A DNA stretch of 49,084 nt from Pseudomonas syringae (GCF_021605415.1 NZ_WKEQ01000038.1:1-49084), one strand, 5' to 3'. Counted from the first letter of the stretch, positions 32,684-41,581 are shown. Program-made: numbers and translations. The notes: a model not told the origin generated them from the letters alone.

Positions 32684-32851
32684 ATGAGCCTGACCCTGAC
32701 TATCGTAATGTTGATCGCCGGCTGGCTAGCCGTCGCCACCGCCATGTTGTGGGGCGTACTGCGTATTTCGCGGCGTCATCACCATCCGGTGCAGTCCGTG
32801 GACGTCGAAAAGCCTTCAGAAAGCCACGAGCAACATGTCACTGCTCACTGA
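32684..32851 (+). CDS. Small single-span membrane protein
   Basis: 55-aa protein with one transmembrane helix (LTLTIVMLIAGWLAVATAMLW) then a basic RISRRHHH stretch and a hydrophilic tail. By the positive-inside rule the tail is cytoplasmic. The ATG at 32684 follows the strong site GAGGAGG by 5 bases. Function unknown. It ends just before a bidirectional terminator shared with the TerC-family gene. Confidence 0.75.
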   Translation: MSLTLTIVMLIAGWLAVATAMLWGVLRISRRHHHPVQSVDVEKPSESHEQHVTAH

Positions 32852-32876
32852 GCCAGAACAACCCCAAAAAACTCAA

Positions 32877-32918
32877 TAAAAAAGCCGCCTGGGCACTTTC
32901 GAGCCCAGGCGGCTTTTT
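32877..32918. terminator. Bidirectional terminator
   Basis: AAAGCCGCCTGGGC / GCCCAGGCGGCTTTTT with A and T runs on the two sides, between the small membrane protein (plus) and the TerC-family gene (minus). Confidence 0.9.
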
Positions 32919-32929
32919 GTTACTGGCGG

Positions 32930-33679
32930 TTAAGCCTGCGCGCTCAACTTCTTCTGCCGAGCCCGGCGCGACATCATGTTCAGCACCTCGATCGCCGCCG
33001 AGAACGCCATCGCCGCATACACATAGCCTTTCGGTACATGTGCGCCGAAGCCTTCGGCAATCAGCGTCATGCCGATCATGATCAAGAAGCCCAAGGCCAA
33101 CATCACCACCGTCGGGTTGTCGTTGATGAACTTGGCCAGCGGATCAGCCGCCAGCAGCATCACCAGCACGGACACCACCACCGCGATAATCATGATCGGC
33201 AGGTGTTCAGTCATGCCGACCGCCGTGATGATGCTGTCGATGGAGAACACCATGTCGAGCAAAAGGATCTGGCCGATGGCGGCGGCAAAGCCCAGGGTCA
33301 CGGTCGAGCTAGCGCTTTTCGGATCGTCCGGTGCCGGATCCATGCTGTGATGGATTTCGGTCGTGGCCTTCCACAACAGGAACAGGCCACCGGCAATCAG
33401 GATCATGTCCTTCCAGGAAAACGCATGGCCGAGGATCTCGATGACCGGCGCGGTCAACTGGACGATGAACGCGATGGTGCTGAGCAGGCCAAGTCGCAGA
33501 ATCAGCGCCATGCCGATACCGATACGCCGTGCTTTCTGCCGATGCTCGACGGGCAGTTTGTTGGTCAGGATGGAGATGAAGATCAGGTTATCGATACCGA
33601 GCACGATCTCCATCACTACCAATGTGGCCAAGGCAACCCAAGCGGTCGGGCTGGCGGCGAGTTCTAACAGATATTCCAT
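32930..33679 (-). CDS. TerC-family integral membrane protein
   Basis: Membrane protein of 249 aa with about seven hydrophobic helices. The family's acidic motifs are present in MEIVLGIDNLIFISI and DMVFSIDSIITAVGM. TerC-family members are implicated in metal-ion (Mn) export and tellurite resistance. This short form without a CBS/CorC tail is common in pseudomonads, and no ter gene is nearby. The specific substrate is unknown. Confidence 0.9.
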   Translation of the reverse strand: MEYLLELAASPTAWVALATLVVMEIVLGIDNLIFISILTNKLPVEHRQKARRIGIGMALILRLGLLSTIAFIVQLTAPVIEILGHAFSWKDMILIAGGLFLLWKATTEIHHSMDPAPDDPKSASSTVTLGFAAAIGQILLLDMVFSIDSIITAVGMTEHLPIMIIAVVVSVLVMLLAADPLAKFINDNPTVVMLALGFLIMIGMTLIAEGFGAHVPKGYVYAAMAFSAAIEVLNMMSRRARQKKLSAQA

Positions 33680-33708
33680 GGGTCAGTCCTGACTCTGTGT
33701 AAGACGAA

Positions 33709-33948
33709 TTAGATTTCCTGTGAAGACGCTTCGGATTTTTCCGCATCTTCGTTCGATTCTTTCTTGCTGATTTCGTAACCGGTGGCGTCACTCAATGCCT
33801 GTTCCGCCGCTTTATGGGTGTCATCAATCGCTTGCTTGGCCACCTCGGCGGCCTGCCCCATCATTTGCTGAGCGCTTTTTTCGGCCTGGTCGCACCCGGC
33901 CAGAACCATTAAAGACGCGATCAGCAATGCTGTGGATTTGAATTTCAT
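33709..33948 (-). CDS. Small lipoprotein
   Basis: 79-aa lipoprotein, lipobox VLAGC around residue 18. The mature part is an alanine- and glutamine-rich helix (QAEKSAQQMMGQAAEVAKQAIDD) followed by a Glu/Ser tail. The heptad-like spacing suggests a coiled-coil, similar in style to small outer-membrane lipoproteins. The ATG at 33948 gives the signal peptide; the frame is open to 33987. It is divergent from the NhaR-like gene and 30 bp from the TerC-family start. Confidence 0.75.
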   Translation of the reverse strand: MKFKSTALLIASLMVLAGCDQAEKSAQQMMGQAAEVAKQAIDDTHKAAEQALSDATGYEISKKESNEDAEKSEASSQEI

Positions 33949-34090
33949 GTTGTTTGCCCTCGATAGATCAGACACGGCTCGAAACACAGGCCGTTGTGGG
34001 AGGGCATTCTAGGGAGGCAAACACTTCAGGAAAATTCGTATTTTTAGCAGCTATACTTCGGCTTTTACGAATTACGACGTTTTGCTTTTA

Positions 34091-34120
34091 TGTAGGAGCT
34101 GCCGCAGGCTGGGCCTACAG
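34091..34120. repeat. REP element in the nhaR leader
   Basis: TGTAGGAGCTGCCGCAGGCTGGGCCTACA is a single Pseudomonas REP palindrome ending about 14 bases before the ATG of the NhaR-like gene, so any leader RNA would carry this hairpin beside the ribosome site. Confidence 0.7.
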
Positions 34121-34133
34121 GGGGATCTACTTC

Positions 34134-35033
34134 ATGCTCAATTACCGGCAACTGCATTATTTCTGGGTGGTGGCGAAGACTGGCAGCATTGTGCGTGCCT
34201 GTGAGCAACTGAACCTGACGCCACAGACCATCAGCGGGCAGATTTCCCTGCTTGAGCAGACGCACGACGTTGAGCTGTTCCGCCGTGTCGGCCGGCAACT
34301 GGAACTGACCGAGGCCGGACGCCGAATCTTGCCGTACGCCGAGCAGATGTTTCAGATTGGCGGCGAACTGGAACTGATGCTGCGCGCCCAACCCAACGAG
34401 CAGCAAATCCTGTTTCGCGTCGGCGTGGCGGATGTGGTGCCCAAGTCGATCGTCTACCGCCTGCTCGCGCCCACGATGGAACTGGACAAGCCGCTGCGCA
34501 TCACCTGTCGCGAGGACAAGCTTGAGCGTTTGCTGGCGGATCTGGCGATCCAGCGCCTGGACATGGTGATCTCCGACAGCCCGATGCCGAGCCATCTGGA
34601 CATCAAGGGCTACAGCCAGAAACTCGGCGAATGCGGCGTCAGTTTTTTCGCCACCGCCGAACTCGCCGCACAGTACGGCCATGACTTTCCGCGCAGCCTG
34701 CACGGCGCGCCGATGCTGATTCCCGGAGCGGAAACCGTGGTGCGCAACCGCTTGCAGCGCTGGTTCGACGAACAGCGAATCCAGCCGAGGATTGTCGGCG
34801 AGTTTGATGACAGTGCGTTGATGCAGGCGTTCGGACAATCCGGCAGCGGGATATTCATCGGCCCGAGCGTGATTGCCGAGGAAGTGAAGCGCCAGTATGG
34901 CGTCCAGGTGATGGGCCAGACCGACGCGGTCAGCGAGTCGTTCTACGCTATTTCGGTAGAGCGCAAAATCAAGCACCCCGGCATCGTTGCGATTACCGAA
35001 GGTGCCCGACGTGAGTTGTTTACCGCGTTATAA
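34134..35033 (+). CDS. nhaR: NhaR-like LysR-family activator
   Basis: LysR-type regulator of 299 aa. The N-terminal LNYRQLHYFWVVAKTGSI and QTISGQISLLEQ are characteristic of NhaR, the sodium-responsive activator of the nhaA antiporter gene in E. coli. No nhaA lies nearby, so the target is elsewhere or differs. The ATG at 34134 gives the family N-terminus; the frame upstream runs through a REP palindrome and is unlikely to be coding. It is convergent with an MFS gene, the ends overlapping by 6 bp. Confidence 0.88.
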   Translation: MLNYRQLHYFWVVAKTGSIVRACEQLNLTPQTISGQISLLEQTHDVELFRRVGRQLELTEAGRRILPYAEQMFQIGGELELMLRAQPNEQQILFRVGVADVVPKSIVYRLLAPTMELDKPLRITCREDKLERLLADLAIQRLDMVISDSPMPSHLDIKGYSQKLGECGVSFFATAELAAQYGHDFPRSLHGAPMLIPGAETVVRNRLQRWFDEQRIQPRIVGEFDDSALMQAFGQSGSGIFIGPSVIAEEVKRQYGVQVMGQTDAVSESFYAISVERKIKHPGIVAITEGARRELFTAL

Positions 35034-36191
35034 GGCTTGGGCGCAGACTTCGCGCGGCTTAAGCGTCATCAGTACCATGGCGAGGAACACCGACAGCAAA
35101 ATGAACCCGGCAGCGGCAAAGCCCAAAAAGCCGAGGCCTGCACTGTCGATCACCCGACCGCCGATCATCGCGCCCAAGCCGATCCCGAGGTTGGCACCGG
35201 CGATGTTCAGCGATGCGGCAAAGGCCGGCGCTTCGGGCGCAGCTTTCATCAGGCGCACATGGCTGACCAGGAACAGCGCCGCCTGAGTCACGCCCCAAAT
35301 GCCCAACGCCACCGCCAGACCTACCGGCGAATGGATGTTCGGCACCAACGACACCAAACCGGCAATCATGAATGCACAGAACAGCAGAGACGCTCCCAAG
35401 GGATGGCGATCCACCGCGCGGCCGCCCAGCGAGTTACCGATCAAGCCGACGGCGCCGAAGCCCATCAGGCACCAGCCGACCACCGTGCCGTTGAAACCGG
35501 CCAGACGTTCAAGGATGTCTGCCAAATAGGTGTAAGCGGTGAACATGCCGCTGAACACCAGGATCGACAGCAGCACATGGCCGAGCATCAGCGGGCTGCG
35601 CAGGATCTTGAACTGCGAACGGAAGCTGACCTGATGCTGATGCAGGCTGGTCTTTGGCAGGTAAACGTACAGCAGCAGTGCTTTAGCGAGGGCGATGAAC
35701 GCAAGGATGCCAAATGCACTGCGCCAGCCGAACGCATCGGAAATCAGTGTGCCCACCGGGATACCGAACACGGTCGCGCAGACGATGCCGAAGCCGATCT
35801 TGGAGATGGCGCGACCCGCGCGATCCGGGCCGACAATGTCCACCGCTGTCTCGCTCGCCAGCGCCCAGAACACTGGCAAACCCAGTGCAGGAATCAGCCG
35901 CGCAACCGCCATCACCCCGATATTCGGCGCCAGCGCGGCCACGGTATTGGCCACACCGAACATCACCAAAATGCTGATGAACAATTTGCGTCGCTCGAAG
36001 CGGGCAAAGTAAGCCGTCAGGAACGGCCCGAACGCCGCCACGGTGAACGCGAACAATGTCACCAGCAATCCGGCCTGCGGGATGCTGACGTCGAGGTCGC
36101 GGGCAATTGCCGGCAGCAGGCCGACAATGACGAACTCCGTGGTCAGCACCGTGAAGCCGGCGGCGGACAACAGAAGAATGGGAAACAACAT
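35028..36191 (-). CDS. MFS transporter of the drug/arabinose-efflux (DHA1) type
   Basis: Inner-membrane carrier of 387 aa with 12 predicted helices. The N-terminal GFTVLTTEFVIVGLLPAIARDL and PQAGLLVTLFAFTVAAFGPFL match the AraJ/YdhP/PbuE group of small-molecule exporters. The ATG at 36191 follows GGAG; the open frame to 36302 precedes it. Substrate not predictable. It is divergent from sstT across a 300-bp gap. Confidence 0.88.
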   Translation of the reverse strand: MLFPILLLSAAGFTVLTTEFVIVGLLPAIARDLDVSIPQAGLLVTLFAFTVAAFGPFLTAYFARFERRKLFISILVMFGVANTVAALAPNIGVMAVARLIPALGLPVFWALASETAVDIVGPDRAGRAISKIGFGIVCATVFGIPVGTLISDAFGWRSAFGILAFIALAKALLLYVYLPKTSLHQHQVSFRSQFKILRSPLMLGHVLLSILVFSGMFTAYTYLADILERLAGFNGTVVGWCLMGFGAVGLIGNSLGGRAVDRHPLGASLLFCAFMIAGLVSLVPNIHSPVGLAVALGIWGVTQAALFLVSHVRLMKAAPEAPAFAASLNIAGANLGIGLGAMIGGRVIDSAGLGFLGFAAAGFILLSVFLAMVLMTLKPREVCAQAL

Positions 36192-36491
36192 GGGAAACTC
36201 CAGCAAAACGACAACACCAGCGACGACCCGAAGGTTCGCTGGCGAAATTTGAAAATGAGGATGGCGGATCTTAACAGAGTGTGTCCGCACTGACTTGCAC
36301 AAAGCTGTCTATTGTGTGGACTCACCGGGTGGCAGATCGTCACAGGCCTGAAGGAGTTGGCCTACGCTGTGATAAAGTCCGCGCCCTGCAAAACGTACAG
36401 TCTAATCAGCCCTTCGGTTCGTGCCTGTGGCCTGCCCTGCTTTTCCACATGTGTCACGCAACTTTGCACTTATAAAAACAGAGATGCCGTC
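36192..36491. promoter_or_regulatory. 300-bp divergent gap, MFS / sstT
   Basis: The gap between the divergent MFS exporter and sstT must hold both promoters. I see no convincing small gene, riboswitch or terminator. AT-rich patches near 36270-36310 and 36365-36380 are possible promoter regions but match consensus poorly. Confidence 0.35.
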
Positions 36492-37724
36492 ATGACCGCT
36501 TCATCCCCTTCTCTTTTGCAACGCTTGAAAAACCTGAGCCTGGTCACGCAAATCGTGATCGGTTTGATTGCCGGTATTGCCCTTGCCCTGCTGGCGCCCG
36601 AAGCCGCCACGTCCACCGCTTTCATCGGCAAGGTGTTTGTTTCGGCGCTGAAAGCCGTGGCACCGATTCTGGTGTTCGTGTTGGTGATGGCGTCCATCGC
36701 CAACCACAAACACGGCCAGGAAACCCACATTCGTCCGATTCTGTTCTTGTATCTGCTCGGCACGTTCAGCGCGGCTGTGGTCGCCGTGGTTGCCAGCACA
36801 ATGTTTCCGTCGAATCTGGTGCTGTCCACCGACAACGTTGCGGTAACAGCGCCGGGCGGTATCGGCGAAGTACTGCAGAGCCTGATGCTGAGCGTGGTCG
36901 ATAATCCGGTTCATGCCCTAATGAATGCCAACTTCATCGGCATCCTCGCCTGGGCGATCGGCATGGGCATTGCGATTCGTCATGCCGGCGATACCACCCG
37001 CGAAGTGCTCGGCGACTTGTCCAACGGCGTGACCGTGATCGTGCGCGTAGTGATTCGCTTCGCCCCGCTCGGTATTTTCGGCCTGGTGGCTTCGACCCTG
37101 GCCACCTCCGGCTTCGGCGCGCTGATCGGTTACGCGCATCTGCTGGCCGTATTGCTCGGCTGCATGTTGTTCGTGGCACTGGTGATGAACCCATTGATCG
37201 TGTTCTGGAAGCTGCGTCGCAATCCATACCCACTGACCTTCCAGTGCCTGCGTGAAAGCGGCATCACCGCGTTTTTCACCCGCAGCTCGGCGGCGAACAT
37301 TCCGGTCAATCTGGAACTGAGCAAGCGTCTGGGCCTGCACGAAGACACCTATTCGGTTTCGATTCCTCTGGGCGCCACCATCAACATGGCGGGCGCGGCG
37401 ATCACCATCACCGTTCTGGCCTTGGCGGCGGTGCACACGCTCGGCATCGCTGTGGATATACCGACGGCGATCCTGCTCAGCGTCGTGGCGGCGATTTGCG
37501 CCTGTGGCGCCTCGGGTGTGGCCGGTGGTTCGTTGCTGCTGATTCCGCTGGCGTGCAGCCTGTTCGGCATTCCAAGCGAAATCGCCATGCAGGTGGTTGC
37601 GGTGGGTTTCATCATCGGTGTGTTGCAGGATTCGGCCGAGACAGCGCTGAATTCGTCGACCGATGTGCTGTTTACGGCGGCGGCCTGCCTGGGTGAAGAA
37701 GCCAAGGCGCAGCGTACGGCCTGA
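36492..37724 (+). CDS. sstT: Serine/threonine:sodium symporter
   Basis: Sodium-coupled carrier of the DAACS (glutamate-symporter) family, 410 aa against 414 in E. coli SstT. The family's serine-rich re-entrant motif is FFTRSSAANIPVNLE, and the second signature is IPLGATINMAGAAITIT. Helical hairpin 2 is ACGASGVAGGSLLLIPLA. The ATG at 36492 gives the normal N-terminus. It is followed by a REP palindrome and a bidirectional terminator. Confidence 0.95.
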   Translation: MTASSPSLLQRLKNLSLVTQIVIGLIAGIALALLAPEAATSTAFIGKVFVSALKAVAPILVFVLVMASIANHKHGQETHIRPILFLYLLGTFSAAVVAVVASTMFPSNLVLSTDNVAVTAPGGIGEVLQSLMLSVVDNPVHALMNANFIGILAWAIGMGIAIRHAGDTTREVLGDLSNGVTVIVRVVIRFAPLGIFGLVASTLATSGFGALIGYAHLLAVLLGCMLFVALVMNPLIVFWKLRRNPYPLTFQCLRESGITAFFTRSSAANIPVNLELSKRLGLHEDTYSVSIPLGATINMAGAAITITVLALAAVHTLGIAVDIPTAILLSVVAAICACGASGVAGGSLLLIPLACSLFGIPSEIAMQVVAVGFIIGVLQDSAETALNSSTDVLFTAAACLGEEAKAQRTA

Positions 37725-37735
37725 CACCCATCCAC

Positions 37736-37763
37736 TGTAGGAGCGAGCAGGCTCACTCCTACA
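37736..37763. repeat. Single compact REP palindrome
   Basis: TGTAGGAGCGAGCAGGCTCACTCCTACA, a 28-base imperfect palindrome with both REP arms fused without the usual spacer, 12 bp past sstT. Confidence 0.75.
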
Positions 37764-37772
37764 ATGGCAAAG

Positions 37773-37809
37773 AAAAGCCCGCCAAGGCGCAAACCTTGGC
37801 GGGCTTTTT
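37773..37809. terminator. Bidirectional terminator, sstT / DUF1993
   Basis: AAAAGCCCGCCAAGG / CCTTGGCGGGCTTTTT with a 6-base loop and A/T runs on both sides, between the convergent sstT and DUF1993 genes. Confidence 0.9.
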
Positions 37810-37822
37810 ATTGCAGGGCGGC

Positions 37823-38332
37823 TTAGAACGCGCCCATGTAATCGCGCTTGCCCACTTCCACGCCGTTGTGACGCAGCAGCGCATAAGTGGTGGTCACGTG
37901 GAAGAAAAACTGCGGCAGACCGTAAGTCAGCAGGTAAGCCTGACCGGTGAAGCGCTTCTCTTTCGGCGTGCCTGGACGGGTCACGATTTCAATGCCTTCC
38001 TTGCCATCGATCTGCTCAGGCTTGAACTCGCCGATGAACGCCAGAACCTTGGCGATCAGGGCTTGCAGGTCGGCGAAGGTGGTTTCGCTGTCGTCGTACT
38101 TCGGCAGTTCGACTTCAGCCAGACGCGAAGAAACGCCTTTGGCGAAATCGACGGCGATCTGAACCTGACGCACCAAAGGAAACATGTCCGGGTACAGGCG
38201 TGCTTGCAGGAAAGCGTTCGGGTCGATGTTTTTCTCGGTGGCGTGGGCTTCAGCCTTTTTCAGTACATCGCTCAGGGCGTTGAGCATTTGCTGGAAAACC
38301 GGGACGGATGCGGCGTACAGGGAAATGGTCAT
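37823..38332 (-). CDS. DUF1993 family protein
   Basis: Soluble helical protein of 169 aa matching DUF1993 (opening MTISLYAASVPVFQQMLNALSDVL, later YDDSETTFADLQALIAK and LPQFFFHVTTTYALLRHNGVEVGKRDYMG). The family has a four-helix-bundle look like DinB-type proteins. The histidines in FFHVTTTYALLRH could bind metal. Function is unknown. It is divergent from the YceH-like gene. Confidence 0.9.
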   Translation of the reverse strand: MTISLYAASVPVFQQMLNALSDVLKKAEAHATEKNIDPNAFLQARLYPDMFPLVRQVQIAVDFAKGVSSRLAEVELPKYDDSETTFADLQALIAKVLAFIGEFKPEQIDGKEGIEIVTRPGTPKEKRFTGQAYLLTYGLPQFFFHVTTTYALLRHNGVEVGKRDYMGAF

Positions 38333-38456
38333 AGCAGTCTCGTGTGGTGGCGGGATTGAATCGTGGGGCGATTATAGCCATGCCCGCGCGCGCTGCGGCT
38401 TGTCTTTTATCCAGCAAGGATTAGGCTAAGCGCCTTCGACTGCAGGGAGACGCGCG

Positions 38457-39104
38457 ATGACCACCGAACCAGAAATCAGCTTCGACGAACCACGGCTCAA
38501 TGCCGCAGAAATCCGCATCCTCGGCTCGCTGATCGAGAAGCAGGCGACTAGCCCGGAAACCTATCCGCTGACCCTCAACGCCCTGGTACTGGCCTGCAAT
38601 CAGAAAACCAGCCGCGAACCGGTGATGAACCTGACTCAGGGCCAGGTCGGCCAGAGCCTGCGCGCCCTGGAAGGCCGGGGTTTCACCAAACTGGTGATGG
38701 GCAGCCGCGCCGACCGCTGGGAGCACAAGGTCGACAAGGCGCTGGAGCTGGTGCCGGCGCAGGTGATTCTCACCGGACTGATGTTTCTGCGCGGCCCGCA
38801 GACCGTCAACGAGCTGCTCACTCGCAGCGGGCGCATGCATGATTTCGAGGATGCCGAGCAGGTGGTGCATCAGTTGGAACGCTTGATTGCGCGGGGATTG
38901 GCATTGCTGATCCCGCGACAGGCCGGGCAGCGTGAAGACCGTTACACCCACGCGCTGGGCGATCCGGCGGACATCGAAGCGATCATCAGTGCACGCCAGC
39001 ATCCGCAGGAACGAGGGGCAAGCAACGGGGTTTCGGTGGAGCGCATCGAAGAACTGGAAGCGCGAATTGCGGCGTTGGAAGAGCGACTGTCGCAACTCGA
39101 ATAA
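38457..39104 (+). CDS. YceH-family (DUF480) protein
   Basis: Protein of 215 aa with tandem winged-helix domains (LNAAEIRILGSLIEKQATSPETYPLTLNAL, then FTKLVMGSRADRWEHK and LMFLRGPQTVNELLTRSGRM). The C-terminus is a short coiled coil (VERIEELEARIAALEERLSQLE). It matches E. coli YceH, whose function is unresolved. The ATG follows GGGAG by 8 bases. DNA binding is suggested by fold only. Confidence 0.93.
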   Translation: MTTEPEISFDEPRLNAAEIRILGSLIEKQATSPETYPLTLNALVLACNQKTSREPVMNLTQGQVGQSLRALEGRGFTKLVMGSRADRWEHKVDKALELVPAQVILTGLMFLRGPQTVNELLTRSGRMHDFEDAEQVVHQLERLIARGLALLIPRQAGQREDRYTHALGDPADIEAIISARQHPQERGASNGVSVERIEELEARIAALEERLSQLE

Positions 39105-39118
39105 CCACCGCCGCACAC

Positions 39119-39208
39119 TGTAGGAGCGAGCCTGCCCGCGATAGCCGCAACACATTCAAAAACAATGTGGCTGACATTCCGCTATCGCGAGCAGACTCAC
39201 TCCTACAG
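39119..39208. repeat. REPIN after the YceH gene
   Basis: Inverted arms CTGTAGGAGCGAGCCTGCCC (39119) and GAGCAGACTCACTCCTACAG (ending 39208), each 28 bases, with a 34-base spacer. The spacer itself includes CACATTC / TGTGGC pairing. It lies between the convergent YceH and cupin genes. Confidence 0.8.
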
Positions 39209-39222
39209 GGTTTTGTGGAGTT

Positions 39223-39723
39223 CTATTCTCCATCCCAATAATCCACACCGTCCGCCTGCCGTCCCACGGCCAGAAACCCGCCCGCCCCGACGTTGTCCAT
39301 CACCGCATATTTGTTCGAATCCGGATACTCGCAAATCTCCGGCTGCTGCTGGGTGCTGACCGCCAGGTAACGCAATTCGGCCTGGCTGGTGTTGATAATC
39401 TGATGCGCCTGTTCCGGGCCACCCGGCGGACAGGCGATCACGTCACCGGCACGAATCGGAAACCGTTCGGCGCCCAAGCGCACTTCCCCTTCTCCGACGA
39501 CCACGTAAAACATTTCCTCATTGACCCGATGACTGTGAAACGGACTGCCGCGCATACCTGGCGGTAACGCGTACAGGCGATAACCGAGTTTCTGCGAACC
39601 GAGTTGCTGGCCTATCCTGGCAAACCGCTGCTGATAACGCCCGGCGGTTTCGCCTTCGGGGGCAAGGGCCTCAGGGAGTGGTTCGAGCGTGACGTCGTTC
39701 AGGTTGAGAATGGGCGGATGCAT
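39223..39723 (-). CDS. Cupin-domain protein
   Basis: Small beta-barrel protein of 166 aa. The cupin metal motif is PFHSHRVNEEMFYVVVGEGEVRLG and the second motif is GDVIACPPGGPEQAHQIINTS, with the His and Glu ligands in place. It resembles cupins with a sugar-related or dioxygenase role but is too short for a two-domain quercetinase. I start it at the ATG at 39723, preceded by GAGG; the frame reaches 39738. Substrate unknown. Confidence 0.9.
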   Translation of the reverse strand: MHPPILNLNDVTLEPLPEALAPEGETAGRYQQRFARIGQQLGSQKLGYRLYALPPGMRGSPFHSHRVNEEMFYVVVGEGEVRLGAERFPIRAGDVIACPPGGPEQAHQIINTSQAELRYLAVSTQQQPEICEYPDSNKYAVMDNVGAGGFLAVGRQADGVDYWDGE

Positions 39724-39801
39724 GCGAACCTCGATCACGGTGGTTTATAAATACGATTATTGTTGGTCTTTTAAGCAACCTTTCTGGCAGACCGCCGTGA
39801 C

Positions 39802-39897
39802 TTCATCGCTGGCAAGCCAGCGCCCACCGCTATCGCGCCAGTACCGGGATTTTGCATCCACCCGAAACCCTGTGGGCGCTGGCTTGCCAGCGAAGAG
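39802..39897. repeat. REPIN of a second class
   Basis: Arms TTCATCGCTGGCAAGCCAGC (39804) and GTGGGCGCTGGCTTGCCAGC (39872) in inverted orientation, each with its own CGCTGGCAAGCCAGCG palindrome. This is a different REP family from the GAGCAGGCTC type elsewhere in the window. It lies between the cupin promoter and the shikimate-dehydrogenase-like gene's stop. Confidence 0.8.
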
Positions 39898-39924
39898 GTC
39901 CAGCCGGCCACCACACTTGCCAGA

Positions 39925-40743
39925 TCAGCTGCGGGCAAACGCCACTGCCGCGTCAAACTGCTCCACCGTTGGCCGCACGCCGGTGTAAAGGACAAACTGT
40001 TCCAACGCTTGAATCGCGATGACTTCCAGGCCGGTAATCACCCGCTTACCCTCGACACGTCCGCGCACGATCAACGGGGTTTCCGACGGAATCGCCACCA
40101 CATCAAACACGGTGTCCGCTGCTTTGATCGCCTCAGGCTCGAACGCCAATTGACCCGCCTCAGGCCCACCATCCATGCCCACCGGCGTGACGTTGATCAA
40201 CATCTGCGGCCGTTCATCGCCCAGTTCGGCCTGCCAGCGATAGCCCAGCGAATCCGCCAACGCCCGGCCCGCGCGCTCGTTACGGGCGACAATCGAGCCG
40301 AATTTGTAACCGCCGTCACGCAAGGCACTGGCCACAGCCTTGGCCATGCCGCCACTGCCACGCAGGACGAAGGTCGAGTCCTTCGGTACCGCGTGGCCCT
40401 CAAGCAGTTGTGCGATGGCGATGTAATCGGTGTTGTAAGCCTTTAAATGGCCGTTGGTGTTGACGATGGTGTTGATCGACTGGATCGCCGCCGCTGACGC
40501 ATCCAGTTCATCCACCAGAGCAATAGCCGCCTCCTTGAACGGCATCGATACGCCGCAGCCGCGAATGCCCAACGCCCGAATGCCGCCGACCGCACCGGTC
40601 AGGTCCTGACTGCTGAATGCCTTGTAATAGAAATTCAGTCCCAACTGTTCATACAAATGGTTATGAAACCGCAGACCGAAATTCCCGGGCCGCCCTGACA
40701 GGGACATGCACAGCTGGGTGTCTTTGTTGGGGTTCATCTGCAT
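39925..40743 (-). CDS. Shikimate 5-dehydrogenase-like enzyme (AroE paralogue)
   Basis: NAD(P)-dependent dehydrogenase of 272 aa. The substrate-binding part shows SLSGRPGNFGLRFHNHLYEQL and the catalytic lysine in GCGVSMPFKEAA, with the aspartate in AYNTDYIAI. The nucleotide loop is RGSGGMAKAV. The SMPFKE variant (for TIPFK in AroE) and the opening point to the less-studied AroE-like group found in Pseudomonas and Haemophilus rather than the housekeeping AroE. The ATG at 40743 follows AAGGAG by 8 bases; the open frame to 40872 is not needed. Confidence 0.87.
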   Translation of the reverse strand: MQMNPNKDTQLCMSLSGRPGNFGLRFHNHLYEQLGLNFYYKAFSSQDLTGAVGGIRALGIRGCGVSMPFKEAAIALVDELDASAAAIQSINTIVNTNGHLKAYNTDYIAIAQLLEGHAVPKDSTFVLRGSGGMAKAVASALRDGGYKFGSIVARNERAGRALADSLGYRWQAELGDERPQMLINVTPVGMDGGPEAGQLAFEPEAIKAADTVFDVVAIPSETPLIVRGRVEGKRVITGLEVIAIQALEQFVLYTGVRPTVEQFDAAVAFARS

Positions 40744-40987
40744 GAAATATCTCCTTCGAATGCACTTTCGGATGGGCGGGATTGGCCGTTCCATCGCCTT
40801 CTGTTCGATCATGGCGGCGTCTGCGCCGGCCATGCTCGGGCCGGTAAGGAAACCGGTACAGACCTTACACAAAATTTACCCTGCGGCCGTGCTGTTTTTC
40901 CAAATGTTGCTGTCTTAGAAGTATCCCCGAGTCATCCATGCTCCTATTGCAGGCCTGGACGCCGGGTCGAAGAACCGAGGAACTATC

Positions 40988-41350
40988 ATGATTCGTAAAC
41001 TCCCCATCGTGGCCTTGCTGATCGGCGTCTTCGCTTTCACAGGGCAAGCAGAAGCCCACGGCGGCGGCGGTGGCTGGCAGGGCCCGGCGGTGTTCGGTGC
41101 GATCGTCGGCTCGGCCATCATCGGCTCCGCACTCATCAACCAGGATCGCCCGGTATATGTGCAGCAACAGCCGGTTTACGTGCAACCGCAACCGGTCTAC
41201 GTGCAACAGCCGCCACCACCGGTTTATTACCAGCCGGCGCCGGTTTATGTGCAACGACCTGTTTACGTGCAGCCGGCACCGGTTTATTACGGCCCGCCTC
41301 GCGGCTATTACGGTCCGCCCCATGGCTACTACGGCCGCCCGCGCTGGTAA
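40988..41350 (+). CDS. Exported PVYVQ-repeat protein
   Basis: 120-aa protein with a signal peptide (MIRKLPIVALLIGVFAFTGQAEA), a glycine-rich HGGGGGWQGP stretch, a short hydrophobic segment (AVFGAIVGSAIIGSALI) with glycine spacing, and then five PVYVQ-type repeats followed by YYGPP repeats. The tail is Pro/Tyr/Gln-rich and probably extended. A ribosome site GAGGAA precedes the ATG. It may be a periplasmic or outer-surface component; function unknown. Confidence 0.8.
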   Translation: MIRKLPIVALLIGVFAFTGQAEAHGGGGGWQGPAVFGAIVGSAIIGSALINQDRPVYVQQQPVYVQPQPVYVQQPPPPVYYQPAPVYVQRPVYVQPAPVYYGPPRGYYGPPHGYYGRPRW

Positions 41351-41359
41351 ACGGCATAC

Positions 41360-41389
41360 GGAGCCTCGCTTATCAAGCGGGGCTTTTTT
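41360..41389 (+). terminator. Terminator after the PVYVQ protein
   Basis: AGCCTCGCTT / AAGCGGGGCT stem (one G-T pair) with a 3-base loop and TTTTTT, 10 bases past the stop. Confidence 0.85.
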
Positions 41390-41581
41390 ACGGCCGTTGG
41401 TCGGTAAAGGTCTGAAAAAATCGCGTGAAGGTCGTTGTCGGAACAGTACCTGCAAGCAAAGTCGGCATGATGAATTCGACGCTTGCGTGCCCGTTCACCC
41501 ATCGGTCATCTATTTGTCATGACGGAACCGCAATCTGAATCCGTCCGTTCACAACAGGTTGATAACAACAAGGACGACGCC

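Noticed and set aside
35037..36293. 418-residue open frame opposite the MFS exporter
   Set aside because: Gln/His/Arg-rich reading typical of an antisense frame of a membrane protein gene.
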